A stretch of 35,594 nt of DNA, taken from the IMG/VR virus record IMGVR_UViG_3300046005_000996, positions 1 through 35,594 of that record; one strand, given 5' to 3'. A program made the translations under genes and the position numbers. Each line of letters begins with the position of its first letter. Position 1 is the first letter of the stretch. The notes beneath the pieces are model-generated. The model worked only from the letters and a program-made list of their open reading frames with translations. It ran no database searches and had not been told where the DNA came from. Shown here piece by piece: positions 15,183 through 26,400 of this stretch. Origin of the DNA: a virus.

Positions 15183-16578
15183 AAAGTCTTATACTGAGGC
15201 AGAAATACTCGATGGCGCAAAGATTGGTTACGAATTTGAATTTTATTCAAACTTGCCAATTGAAAAGACGTCGCGATCTATTGCAAAGTATATCAGCAAA
15301 AGGGTAGTTATTCCTATGGCTCTTAGTAATATTAAAGAACCAAAACCGCTATACCATTCACCAATTACTCCAACATCAGATATTTTTAAACTTGAGCCTG
15401 ATTATTCAGGTGGAAAGAATATGATGGAGCTTGTTACTGGGCCAATGTCTTATAAAGATGCTCGTAATACATTAATTAAAATGTTTGAGTGGATTAAAGA
15501 CAATGGCTATACTAATGAAAGATGTTCTATACATGCTAACATTAGCTTAGACCCAAACAAATTACCTACCTTAGTTAATATTCCACAAATGAATGTGGCT
15601 AAGTTTATTCTTGACTTTGACGAAAAACCTATTTATGCGGTATTTCCACAGAGAGAGGAATCTGTATATGCAAGAAGTATTAAAAACTTAAGACCTAACA
15701 AGATTATGTTTTATTCTCCATCATTAGAAGAGTTTAGCCGTTCAACAATGGCAATCCCTGATGAAAAGTATTTTGGAGTTAATTTTACTAAACTGGAGAA
15801 AGGATATTTAGAATACAGATACATGGGTGGAAAAGATTATCAAACAAAAACTCGTAAGATAATTGGTTTGGTAGACGGATTCATATTACATATGTTTAAC
15901 ACATTAAACTTTAACGGTCAATACTCACCTGTTGACCGTGCAAAGTTTAAAGATATGATGGCTCAACAAGAAATCATTTACAAATCATTTATTAAGTACG
16001 GAGAGTTTAAAAAGAACTATCCTGAGATTGAGTTATCAATGGATTTAATTAATGATGACCAATCTTTATCTGCTGTATGGGGAAATCTTAGAGACAAATT
16101 ATTTGATCTAGTAGTTACAGGCGGAATGAAAAAAGGAAAGTTTAATTATGATACTGACCTAGGTCGTTTTCAGCTTCAAGATACAAAGTTAAACAATTGT
16201 AAAGTTGAAGATATTGAATTTATCAATTGTGAGATCCAGGGTGTTTTTGACCGTTCATGGTTTTATAACTGTACTGTTAAGAACTCAAGAATTACCAATT
16301 CTTGGGCTATGAAAGAGAATGTATTTGACTTTTCTAAAATTGCTGATACCCCACTTCACGTTACAAATGTTTGTAATGATTGTTTTATTGAAAACAAGCG
16401 TTTCGTCATTAACTGTGAAGTAAATAAAGGAGTTATTCGTAATGGAGAAATTGGTAAACTTGCAAAAGTTTCCAAAGAAACAATGATTGTTGAGTTAATT
16501 GAACCATCTGAATCTGATGGTGGATTTAAACATGATGATCATAAGAAGAAAGAAGAGATTAAAAAAGCAAAAAAATAA
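15172..16578 (+). CDS. Amidoligase-like enzyme with pentapeptide-like C-terminal domain
   Basis: A 468-residue protein. The N-terminal two-thirds fits the glutamine-synthetase-fold amidoligase (COOH-NH2 ligase) family: GYEFEF at residues 19-24 (the metal-binding GxExE), ELVTGP at 86-91, CSIHANISLD around 118-127 and LEYRYMG around 213-219 (the late E.R motif). These enzymes use ATP to form amide bonds and may tag proteins or small molecules. From about residue 334 a series of short hydrophobic/Asn/Cys-rich turns (KLNNCKVEDIEFINCEIQG) looks like a pentapeptide-repeat or small right-handed beta-helix. The tail is Lys-rich. It overlaps the zinc-ribbon microprotein. Substrate unknown. Confidence 0.7.
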   Translation: MKIKKSYTEAEILDGAKIGYEFEFYSNLPIEKTSRSIAKYISKRVVIPMALSNIKEPKPLYHSPITPTSDIFKLEPDYSGGKNMMELVTGPMSYKDARNTLIKMFEWIKDNGYTNERCSIHANISLDPNKLPTLVNIPQMNVAKFILDFDEKPIYAVFPQREESVYARSIKNLRPNKIMFYSPSLEEFSRSTMAIPDEKYFGVNFTKLEKGYLEYRYMGGKDYQTKTRKIIGLVDGFILHMFNTLNFNGQYSPVDRAKFKDMMAQQEIIYKSFIKYGEFKKNYPEIELSMDLINDDQSLSAVWGNLRDKLFDLVVTGGMKKGKFNYDTDLGRFQLQDTKLNNCKVEDIEFINCEIQGVFDRSWFYNCTVKNSRITNSWAMKENVFDFSKIADTPLHVTNVCNDCFIENKRFVINCEVNKGVIRNGEIGKLAKVSKETMIVELIEPSESDGGFKHDDHKKKEEIKKAKK

Positions 16579-16579
16579 A

Positions 16580-17335
16580 ATGAAGCACGTTAAAGAATAC
16601 TATGAATTTCTTTCCGAAGACAGTAAAGGAATTAATCCTGCAGAGGTTGCTTTAGTAAAAGACCTTGAAAAAGCTATGCTTTCTAATTTTCGTGAAGTTT
16701 CTTATGGACAAAATGGCAAGGACAATACTTATTATGAGTGGTCAAAAGGTTATGCAAGAATTACAAATACATACGAAGCAAAAGACTGGTCATGGCTAGA
16801 TCCTAAAAAGGCTAAGATTTTACAAAATTGCAATATTCAGCCATTGTATGTCAAAGCATCTGTGACGTATCATGACATTATTAATGCTGATAAAACCGCT
16901 ACTATGGAACCTTACGGTGGAATTGGAGTTTCTGGTCTTAATTATATTAACAATTACAAAAAGTTTGATTTAACAAATCCTAAGAAATCTAATATTGCAA
17001 AAGAAGTAAAAGATTGGATTAAATTTTCACAAAGTCAACCACTTAATGATGACTTAATTAGTCGTTTATTTCAAATGTGGCATGCTACGAAAAGCGAGTA
17101 TAAAACAATTAACACAAGAGACCAAGGTATTGGTAGACATGCATCGGTACATATTACAAAATCTTATGATAAGGCTTATGTAATTAAAGATCTTAATGTT
17201 GCTCTTGGTAAGTCCGAAAAGGAAACTGAAGATATCATTAAGAACCACTACATGTTTAAGAAAGATCGTTTAGATTTTGACTGGAAACAAGGTGTTATGA
17301 TTGTGGGTGGACAGTATACTGAAGTTTGGGATTAA
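16580..17335 (+). CDS. Hypothetical protein with MKH-type leader, 251 aa
   Basis: I start at the ATG at 16580, one base after the amidoligase stop. The frame extends upstream to 16499, but only through the amidoligase coding end. The N-terminus MKHVKEYYEFLSED fits the same M-K-H-x-[KQ]-x-[FY]-x-x-F-x-x-[ED] pattern as the genes at 568 and 1029. The body contains GIGVSGLNYINNY and a C-terminal helical part, with no known motif. Possibly an ADP-ribosyltransferase-like or other toxin domain, but I see no catalytic signature to support that. The shared leader suggests targeting to the phage head. Confidence 0.75.
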   Translation: MKHVKEYYEFLSEDSKGINPAEVALVKDLEKAMLSNFREVSYGQNGKDNTYYEWSKGYARITNTYEAKDWSWLDPKKAKILQNCNIQPLYVKASVTYHDIINADKTATMEPYGGIGVSGLNYINNYKKFDLTNPKKSNIAKEVKDWIKFSQSQPLNDDLISRLFQMWHATKSEYKTINTRDQGIGRHASVHITKSYDKAYVIKDLNVALGKSEKETEDIIKNHYMFKKDRLDFDWKQGVMIVGGQYTEVWD

Positions 17336-17350
17336 AAAAGATAATTTATA

Positions 17351-18082
17351 ATGACAAGAGGAGAACTTATAGAAATGGTAACAGGTGAAATCACAGGAAG
17401 TGGTTCACTCCCTTATTCTATTCCAGAGCGTGAAGCTAATCGTATCATTGACCAAGCTTTAACTTGGTTTCATGCAAACTACGGTCCCGCTGTTGAAACC
17501 CAATATTACGTTATTGAAAAGAAATGGTTTTCGGATCCTGAATTTAAAAAGACACGATGTATATTACTTCCTGAATGTGTAGTTTCAGTGTTTGAGGTTA
17601 AAGAAATGAATGGCGGAGGTCGCCTAGGTACAGTAGATAAAGATTTCTCTGATAACCGTCTTCTTGCTGCAGAATTATTTTTATCACCGTTTCAATCTGA
17701 TGATCTTGTTCTTAGAACAGCTCAATATTCATATTGGGATTTAACTCAAGCGTTTATCTTAGAACGTATTAGTTTTGACTATAACAGAAATACACACCGT
17801 TTAAAAATCTTAGGCCGTGATCCAAAGAAAAATGTTTTTATTCAAACCTACGCTAAGATTGAAGAAAACAAATTATATGAAGATTGGAACTTTCAACGTT
17901 ACGTAACAGCAATGTCAAAAATTTCGTTAGGTAGAATACTTGGAACATTCAAGTTTAATTTGCCAGGAGGTATTCAAGTTGATAGTGATGGTATCAAATC
18001 AGAGGGTGAGGAAGAGATTAAAGAAATCAAACAAAAAATAGATGACGAGAACAGTCCAGATTGGTTCTTTATATTCCACTAA
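17351..18082 (+). CDS. Neck or connector-like structural protein
   Basis: A 243-residue protein at the head of the wedge operon. It has an N-terminal helical part (ANRIIDQALTWFHANYGP), a central beta-rich region and a conserved-looking end: LGTFKFNLPGGIQ, an acidic/Lys-rich helix, then SPDWFFIFH at the C-terminus. A similar C-terminal ending recurs, from memory, in structural proteins of Bacteroidota phages, some of which are labelled neck or connector proteins. No enzyme motif. It may link tail and head or be a baseplate wedge accessory, as gp25 follows 15 bp later. Confidence 0.5.
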   Translation: MTRGELIEMVTGEITGSGSLPYSIPEREANRIIDQALTWFHANYGPAVETQYYVIEKKWFSDPEFKKTRCILLPECVVSVFEVKEMNGGGRLGTVDKDFSDNRLLAAELFLSPFQSDDLVLRTAQYSYWDLTQAFILERISFDYNRNTHRLKILGRDPKKNVFIQTYAKIEENKLYEDWNFQRYVTAMSKISLGRILGTFKFNLPGGIQVDSDGIKSEGEEEIKEIKQKIDDENSPDWFFIFH

Positions 18083-18097
18083 TATTCGATAACTTTA

Positions 18098-18460
18098 ATG
18101 ATAACAGAAATATACTGTAGAAATGTTAATGATCCTAGCTATAACCCAAATCAGCTAGATACGTCAGATGCTTTAGAGGCATTACTGACTAAAATTCGTA
18201 TGATCATTTTTACATCACAAGGGGAAGTTCTTGGACAACCTAGTTTAGGTCTTAGTCTTGAAGAACATCTTTTTGAATTTAATCTTAACACTTCACAATT
18301 ACAAAATAAATTTTATGGACAGCTTGCTGCGTTTGTACCAGAAGCAGGATTATTTAGCGTAGAGATTGCCGTTGCTTTTCAGCCCGGCGAGGTTAGGGAT
18401 TTCTGTTACATTGATATATACATAGATGGATCCAAATACATTGGTGTCCTCGCAAAATAA
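18098..18460 (+). CDS. 25: Baseplate wedge protein gp25 family
   Basis: A 120-residue protein of the gp25/GPW family, one of the most conserved contractile-tail proteins. The core is visible: a helix with ALLTKIRMIIFTSQGE (GE at residues 42-43), then P48, LGLSLEEHLFE, and a C-terminal beta sandwich. Length is close to T4 gp25 (132). In T4, gp25 nucleates sheath assembly and sits with gp6 and gp53 in the wedge. Here the gp6-like gene follows 11 bp downstream, the usual order outside T4. Confidence 0.88.
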   Translation: MITEIYCRNVNDPSYNPNQLDTSDALEALLTKIRMIIFTSQGEVLGQPSLGLSLEEHLFEFNLNTSQLQNKFYGQLAAFVPEAGLFSVEIAVAFQPGEVRDFCYIDIYIDGSKYIGVLAK

Positions 18461-18471
18461 GCTTAGTCTAA

Positions 18472-20163
18472 ATGGAAATATTTAAAGTTAACAGGATAGC
18501 GTTTGAACAACTCTATGCTGATGTAAAAACTTATTTAACTAACAAGTATCAGCAAGTTGGTGACGTGTTTACACCAGCCAGTGCATACGGGCAAATTCTG
18601 TCTGTTGTTCTTGATATGGGTAAACTTATCTTTTATTACATTGAAGATAGTATTACTGAACTTAATATTTTTACTGCGTCTCGTGAAGTCTCAATAAAAA
18701 GTTTAGCAAGAATTGCAGGGCACAACCCAACTCGTGCTATCTCCGCAAATGGAACCGCAATATTATCTTATAGCGGAGAACAAATTGATATGTATGGAAA
18801 TACTGTTATCATACCTAACTATACACGTATGGTTAATGATGGCACAGGATTACCATATCTTATTGTTTTAAATTCAGAAGAAACTCGATTAGAACTTGTT
18901 GCAAAAAAATCCGTTGAAGTTAAAGTAGTACAAGGTGAAGTTGAATCTCAACAAGTAACTGGAACTGGGCTTGCAATGCAATCATACTCAATTAATGCAA
19001 AAAGAGGATATCAGATTGACAACAACTTTATTAATGTTTACATAAATAATGAAAAATGGCGAGTATATGATTCTATTTATGATATTCCGTATGACGCGAA
19101 AGGTGTTGTAGTTAAGACAGGTATTAATGGTGGAATTGACGTATATTTTGGTAACACTTACTTTGGGCACATTCCTGCTCTAGGTGTTACAATTAGAGTT
19201 GAATATTTAACAAATGCTGGTAATGCTGGTAATATCTTTAATAATGCTAATCCTAAATTTTCTTTTACCGATGATGGGTATGATTTAGCAGGTGACACTG
19301 TTGATCTTAATCAAGCGTTAAAAATTCGAATAGGATTACCTATAAACTTTGGCGCTGATAGTGAACCAGTTTTCTTAACGCGTGTACTTGCTCCAAAAAC
19401 AAGTAGAGCCTACGTTTTAGCAAATGCTGATAATTATGTATACTTTTTAGAGCGCTTTAATATGTTTAGCGTTATTGATGCATTCAGTTCATTTAATGAT
19501 AATGATCTTACTGATGATAACGTAGTTTATCTTTTTCTTATTCCTGATGTGAATAAAAGAAAACCATCTAACGCTGATTACTTTAACATTCCACTGAATT
19601 TATTCTTATTATCTGAAGAAGAAAAGACTAAGATTTATAATCTAATTGAAGAAAGCGGTCAAAAGATACTTACAACTGTTGTAAAAATTGTTGATCCTAT
19701 TGTTAAAAAGTATGTAGTTAACATTAGTATTAGATCGTTTCAAGGATATAGCAAAGACGTTATTCGTCAAACCGTAATTTCAAAATGTTCTGATTACTTC
19801 TTAAAGAATCGTAGACGTGATAAGATTCCAAAATCTGATTTAGTTTCTATCATAGAAAGCGTAGCTGGAGTTGACTCGGTTAACGTTTGGTTTGTGAGTG
19901 AAGAGAACGAAGTATTTAAAGCAGATCCTGCAAACGCACAGTTACCATCTAAAGGTCTTGATGAATACGGTGATGTATTAATTGGAAGAGGTGAATATGC
20001 TTTAGTTAGAGGTGGTTGGAAAGATCGTACTGGATTTGAATATTATGATTCTACAGATGCTTCTAAACCAAGTAGTATAAATGTAGTATTTGGAACTGAT
20101 TCTGAAATGAATCTTAACATGGAACTTCACAGAATCAACATAGATAACATAAAAAATACATAA
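18472..20163 (+). CDS. 6: Baseplate wedge protein, gp6/gpJ-like
   Basis: A 563-residue protein. The N-terminal stretch (about residues 31-100: FTPASAYGQILSVVLDMGK, IEDSITELNIFTASREVSIKSLARIAGH, key SREVSIKSLARIAGHNP) is the baseplate-J/gp6 signature, followed by a beta-rich centre and a C-terminal winged part with DYFLKNRRRDKIPKSDLV and VAGVDSVNVWF. gp6 dimers form the iris-like ring around the hub. T4 gp6 is 660 residues, so this one is slightly shorter. It lies directly after gp25. Confidence 0.82.
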   Translation: MEIFKVNRIAFEQLYADVKTYLTNKYQQVGDVFTPASAYGQILSVVLDMGKLIFYYIEDSITELNIFTASREVSIKSLARIAGHNPTRAISANGTAILSYSGEQIDMYGNTVIIPNYTRMVNDGTGLPYLIVLNSEETRLELVAKKSVEVKVVQGEVESQQVTGTGLAMQSYSINAKRGYQIDNNFINVYINNEKWRVYDSIYDIPYDAKGVVVKTGINGGIDVYFGNTYFGHIPALGVTIRVEYLTNAGNAGNIFNNANPKFSFTDDGYDLAGDTVDLNQALKIRIGLPINFGADSEPVFLTRVLAPKTSRAYVLANADNYVYFLERFNMFSVIDAFSSFNDNDLTDDNVVYLFLIPDVNKRKPSNADYFNIPLNLFLLSEEEKTKIYNLIEESGQKILTTVVKIVDPIVKKYVVNISIRSFQGYSKDVIRQTVISKCSDYFLKNRRRDKIPKSDLVSIIESVAGVDSVNVWFVSEENEVFKADPANAQLPSKGLDEYGDVLIGRGEYALVRGGWKDRTGFEYYDSTDASKPSSINVVFGTDSEMNLNMELHRINIDNIKNT

Positions 20164-20164
20164 G

Positions 20165-20434
20165 ATGGCAGAACCAAGACAAGGTAATTATTTAACACGA
20201 GTTAGCTACTATCAGTATATGACGCATATCCAAGATGATCTTAAGAACACTGGATATGATTGGCGTAAAAACTTATTTAACAAATCGCTGTCAACTTATT
20301 TATTATCAGATTCAAAAAGATCTGATATAATGGGCCAGATTCAAAAAATGATGGTTTATATGATAGACCGTGTAAGCATGATTAAAAAAACCATGAACTA
20401 CACTGTTGATAAAAACTACAAGTATCTTAACTAA
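20165..20434 (+). CDS. Small baseplate-cluster protein, 89 aa
   Basis: An 89-residue, mostly helical and basic protein between gp6-like and the 2280-aa gene. It starts 1 bp after the gp6-like stop, and its own stop overlaps the next ATG. It contains TRVSYYQYMTHIQDDLKNTGYDWRKNLF (key YYQYMTHIQDDL) and a methionine-rich helix (MGQIQKMMVYMIDRVSMIKK). Probably a wedge adaptor, by position only. Confidence 0.65.
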   Translation: MAEPRQGNYLTRVSYYQYMTHIQDDLKNTGYDWRKNLFNKSLSTYLLSDSKRSDIMGQIQKMMVYMIDRVSMIKKTMNYTVDKNYKYLN

Positions 20435-23400
20435 TGTTATTAAACAATCAATTTAAAATTTTTAGCAAAAGCGGAAATAACATTAATTCTATTGTTATTA
20501 CACCGCTTACTGTTGATATTATAGATCCTCTTGGTACAGGTAAGCAAGGAGAAGTTCGTGCTTATACTGATTACACAGGAGTAATTCAATATGTTCAGAT
20601 TATAAATGCAGGGTTTAATTATAGTAATGAAACATACTTAAGATTTCAACCAAGACCTGCTATATATAAAACTTGGAACACAGACCCATCTTTACTTATT
20701 AAAAGCGTAACCGGTGAATTAATTGGATTTAATTTGCCATTTAATGATATACAAAATACGGACTGGCCGTATGCTTCTACAAATACGCGTAACACATTTT
20801 TCTTACCACCAGTTTCAGCAGGTCTTATTGAGTCAGAAAACTTATTTATAATTGAAAAAGTTTTAGACAGCCAAAATAATGTATCTTATACATTTCCAAG
20901 AGTTGATGAATACGGTCCTTTTTATATTCAATCAGGCTTAACTAATGGAAGTGCAACTGTTTTAACAATAGCTCAACACACAAGTAATGGACTAGTTAAT
21001 GCAAGTAATAGAACTAAGATAATTAATCTTGATTCTATTGTTTTGTCTAATGTAACAGTTGGTATGACCGTTTCAGGAACGGGAATTGTTTCTAACACCA
21101 AAGTTGTTGATGTTAATCCTATACTAGGTGAGGTGATATTAAGCAAATCTGTTACTTCTGATAGCTCTACTATTAGCTATACATTTTATACACCGCATAA
21201 CTTAAAAGTAGGATCTAAAATTAATCTTAGCTCTGGCCCTCTTGCCGGTGAACATCTTCTTACCCAAGTAACACCGTATACATTAGCATTTAATACTGAT
21301 GTTAATACTATAGTTATACCAACATCATATACAGTAATCCCACAGTTTTCATTTAGACTAAAATCAAACTCGGATCCTGAGTTCTTTGTTTATACTGTTG
21401 AATACGGAGTAGATTATCCAACTATACAAAAAAGTACAGCTATTGCGTTTGAAATAACAGATGGTACATTATCTAATGATACTATTGTGCAAAACGGGAA
21501 CGGTGAAGTTATACGTAAAGTAAATGATTTTATACATAAGAAATCTCTTCAACTTAACTTTGCATTGCAAGCTGATGTTGAAGGTGTTTATGCAGGTATT
21601 ATAGAAATTGCTGACACTACGTTTACAACGGGTGATAATATCATATTTAGTATTAATGTTGAAGGTGAAGTTATTGCCGAAGATGAAAGACTTGGCTCAT
21701 TATTACAAAACTTTGGTCGAGATATTACAACCGACCAAGAACTTATACTTCGAGATTCTGATGTTAATGAAGATAATCCTGACTTTATTTTATTAAACCA
21801 AAAAAGAAAAGAAATGCTTCTTCAAGGAGAACAAATCTGGCCTTACGTTGGATCTTATAAAGGATTAGTTAATATCATTAATTGGTTTGGGTATTACGAT
21901 ATTCGTATTAAGGAATATTGGTTAAACGTAAACATGGAAGATGCTTATTACAACAAGTATCGACAAGTTCCTATTGCATTTCAACTTAAAGATAAAACTG
22001 TTAGTCAAGAACAGATAGGTTTAGTTCCTAGCAAGCATTATAAAAAATCAAACTTGTTTGGTCTGTATTATGATATTGTTAAAGACTCTATTAATGTAGA
22101 TGAATATGGAATCCCATTAACTGAAGATTCTTTTGCTTATACTAATGAGGAAGTACTTATTAAGCTATTTGCACTTAAAGGATATCTTAAACAAAAATTC
22201 TTACCACTTAATACAAGAATCGTTGATATTACAGGAGAAGGTGTTTATTATGAAAGATACGCAGTTAATACATGGTCTGATAGAAATGATAGACAATTAA
22301 TTCAAGCAGGTAAACGATTAGACTTTACATCAGATAAAAGATCTCAAATTATTGATCTTAGACCTTATGATGCAAACGGTGGATTATTAACTCCGGAAGT
22401 TACGGATTCATTATCGTTATATGCAGATGCTTATGATATTAATGATGTGATCATGACTTCATACGGTGGAAATTTCTTTGGTGAAATTCCAACTGTTACA
22501 TTCCCAGGACAAGCATTACAACAAGCAAAAGGTAAATGCAGAGTTCGTGGTATGAGTTCATATCAAGTTATAAGTACTACAATATCGGGTGCAAACTTTC
22601 TACCGGGAGATATTATTACATTAAGTGGTGGTACATATGATGTGCCATTAAGAATTGAGGTTGCTGTTGTAAACGGCGGTGGTTCACCGCTTGAGTTTAT
22701 CATTAATGCAGGTCCGCAGCAAGGTAGTAATTATACAGCTTTACCTTCAATATTTGGACAAGGAACTGTTGTAAGACCAGTCGGTAATCAATATGTAATA
22801 CCAAACGATACTGTTGGTTTTCAGCTAGATCCAATTAATATTCCATTTGAAGTTGAAGAAGTTACTTTATATGATTTAGGTAGAAGCTATAGTGCTTTCC
22901 CTGATATACAATTCTTATGGTCTTCACCTACAGGAATTGCCCCGGTTGCTACATTAAAGACTACTCGTAAAACATCTTCTCCTGTAAGTTATTATAGTGA
23001 TAATGAATATGTTAAAAAATATGCGGATTCACCAGATATTAGTATTGGTGCGTTGGTTAATGTTAGTACTACTTTTGATGTTACTTGGGATGAATTAATT
23101 TATCCTTGGTCTACTTTTAGTGGAAGCAATGATGCAACTCTAAAATCATGGACAAGAACACTGCCTGGTGACATTGGTGAATTAGCCGCTGTAGAAATAA
23201 TTAGTCAAGGAACTGGCTATAACTATACACCAACATTTAAAGTTTTTGGTGGAGGCGGATTTGGTGCAACTGTTCAGGGACAAATTAAAAATGGACAGTT
23301 AAACATTGTAGAATATACAGTAGTCTCAATTAACACTGGCTCAGGGTTAAACGATATTCTTACATTAAGTCCAGCTATACCTGCTGGTGGATTAAACGCT

Positions 23401-26400
23401 ATCTCGGTAGGTAGAATTGTAAAAGGAAATGGTATTCCTGATGGAACTATCATATCTCAAATTATAAGTGGTGACATTTGGCTAGAAAGTTATAACACAA
23501 CACCAACTACTACGTCTATTAACATAGGTGATAAAGTTTACATTCATCAAGGTGTTGGTGTAACTTCAGGTGGTGCTGGATATACGTCTAATCCGCTGGT
23601 TTCTCCTAACGGTGGTCACACAACTGTAATGTATACTTGGAACGAATTAGGTAGAGGTGATTTCTATCAAATGGAATGGAAAGCAACATTAACTCAACCA
23701 ACAGATCCTACAAAAGTTTATAAGTACAAATCTGGTGTAAATACTATTGATGAACTTATTAATCATACAATGATTTTGCCTTACACAGGAAAATACACAA
23801 TTGAACTTGATGTATATGATACTAATAACTGTTTGTCTAACAAGATAAGAAGAGACGTAGTTGAAGTTTACATGCCTGAAGCTGATTTTGCATTCATTAG
23901 TAAAAATGTAGATGACTGCAAAGATACATGGAATGAGTTTGCTCAAATACAGCCGCAAGATGATTTATTATCTCAAAGTCAAATTGAAGCAAACACGCCA
24001 CTAAATTTACCGTCTCCAATTAAATATGATTGGGATCATGCAAATAGTCAATGGATAAACATAACCTTTAATCAAACCTTATGGGATGATTGTGATATTA
24101 ACTGGGATACCCTAGTTGTGACTGATTTATCAGATGTTAATATGCCATCGTTCCCATTATGCAAGGACATCCAGGTGCTTCAGATATCCGCAGAAGACGT
24201 GTTAGAGGGCGCAATTGTTTCTTATAGTGATAGCACTACGTTTAATCCAACAGTTAATCCAACTATTGTTGTAGCTGGTCAATTATTAGAACCTAAGTTG
24301 GATCCGACATACGATCCAACCGATTGGATATACATTCGTAGAGATGGTGTAACATATCAATTAGATATTCTAGCTGCTGATTATTCAGTAGTAGGACAAA
24401 CTTCAATCGAACTTGCATCTACCCCTCCAAAAGCATTTACACAAAGTCCTCAAACATGGGAAGTACTTAGAGAAATTGGTGGAACAGTTGCTGTAGATGG
24501 AAATCTAATATATGACGCAGTTACAAATCCTAATGGATTTAGAATTGGCGAATATTTAATTTTAAGTAAAAGTGGTTCAACTCCGTTAACTCGTAGAAAT
24601 GTAATCACGTTTAAAGATACTGATAATTCTTTTGATTTATTAAATGGTGCTTCTGATATAAACTTTAAAAAGCAAGGTGCTTATGGAAGAGTTTATAAAG
24701 TAAGAGACTATATGCAGCCTAACGGTAATCTTAATTGGACAACTGATGCTACTGCTGTTAATACATTCACATTTGGTGGTTCTAACGGTGGTTCATCTAT
24801 TTATTCATACACGAATGTTGCACAAACATCTACATCAGGGTCAGGAATTAATTCTACATGGAACGTAGAAATTTCTACTAACCCATTAACAGCAGGTCAA
24901 TACATAAATGTAACCGTAGCTAATGCAGGTTCAGGATTTGCTATTGGTGATGTAATTACAATAGACGGTACTTCTTTAGGTAGCACACCTGCTGATGATT
25001 TAACAATAACTGTTACTTCAACAATTTTAAGTTCAGGGTTTCAATTTATAAATTCTAATCCTACACAGCCTGATGTAAATGATCATATATGTCAACTTGT
25101 GTTAAACCCACATCAAATAACTTGTGATCCACTTGCAGAAATGCGACCAGGATTCACACGAATAACTTTGCATGTGTTTAACGGAGCTCAAGAAATTTAT
25201 TCACAGATTTTTAGAACTAAACACGTCTACTTAAATAATTCTACTTTAAGCACAGCATATAACATTTGGAATACTAAAGTTTATACGATTGATGTTATAG
25301 GTCTGAATGGTGGAAACTTAAGTGAGCTGCCTGCAAGAATTGCTAATTACTATGCGTTAGGTCCAAATGTTAAAATTTATCTTGAGTATGAATATGATGA
25401 TTTTACAACTCGCGAAAGATTTGCAATTGATAATGGGTCTGATGTAACAATCATTCCAAATTACAATTCTTTTCCAGCTGCCGGCTCATTTATAAACGGG
25501 ACTAATTTCGGTCCTACTTATACAGCTAATCATACTAATTGGTTTTATGATCATGGGATAGTTAGCAACAGTTATTCAATGAAAATTTTAAACACAGGTA
25601 CTTGGAGAAACGGATTAGGCACATTAATTACTCTTGAAGATAACAACGTAGAACTATATCGTTGTGATACATTCTTCCTTGCTTGCCAACAAGAATTTGA
25701 TGAAGATTACGCAGAAACTCATTTAGGTACACGAGTTCAAAACTGGAGAAACTATTCTGAATTAACTTGGGAAACTTTCTGCGGTAATACATATGATACT
25801 TTGGATTACTCTGACTCACTTTGGTGTGGTTATATTATTGACACAGTAAATTCTAACGGCGGTATTAAGTTTAACGAACTTCCAACTTTTAATTTCAAAA
25901 AGATTATTGGTGGTATGAGTTCTGCTAGAAAATTTGTTCAAGCTTGGTATGAACTAAACTCATCTAATAACCCAGGAATTAGTAAATTTGATTATGTTAT
26001 TTACAGTGATGTTAATAATGCTATCTTATATGTTGAAAATGGATATGTTGATTTTGATTATGTATATCAATTTTTAACCTCAAGTTTGCAGTATATCGGT
26101 AATACTAAGATAAACACTTATCTTGCACCTAACGCAATATTTTATGACACTTCAGTTTCAGTTAGTGTTGGGGATGTTTTGTATAGTAAATTGCTTGCGC
26201 CTGATTCTGTAGTTACTTCAATTGCACCGGCAACTACCGTAGATCCAACATTGACAAATTATAATGTAATTAACCTTTCTAAGGTAGTTCCTAAGAAAGC
26301 AAGATTTTCAGCAAATGGAAAAGTTGGTGAATATAACTTAAAGAATATTCAAGGATTACATGAAGGTGATATTCGAGTAGGAGAAACTGTAACAGGATCT

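Noticed and set aside
16499-16579. Upstream extension of the MKH-tagged gene at 16580
   Set aside because: It lies wholly within the amidoligase end; the ATG at 16580 gives the conserved leader.
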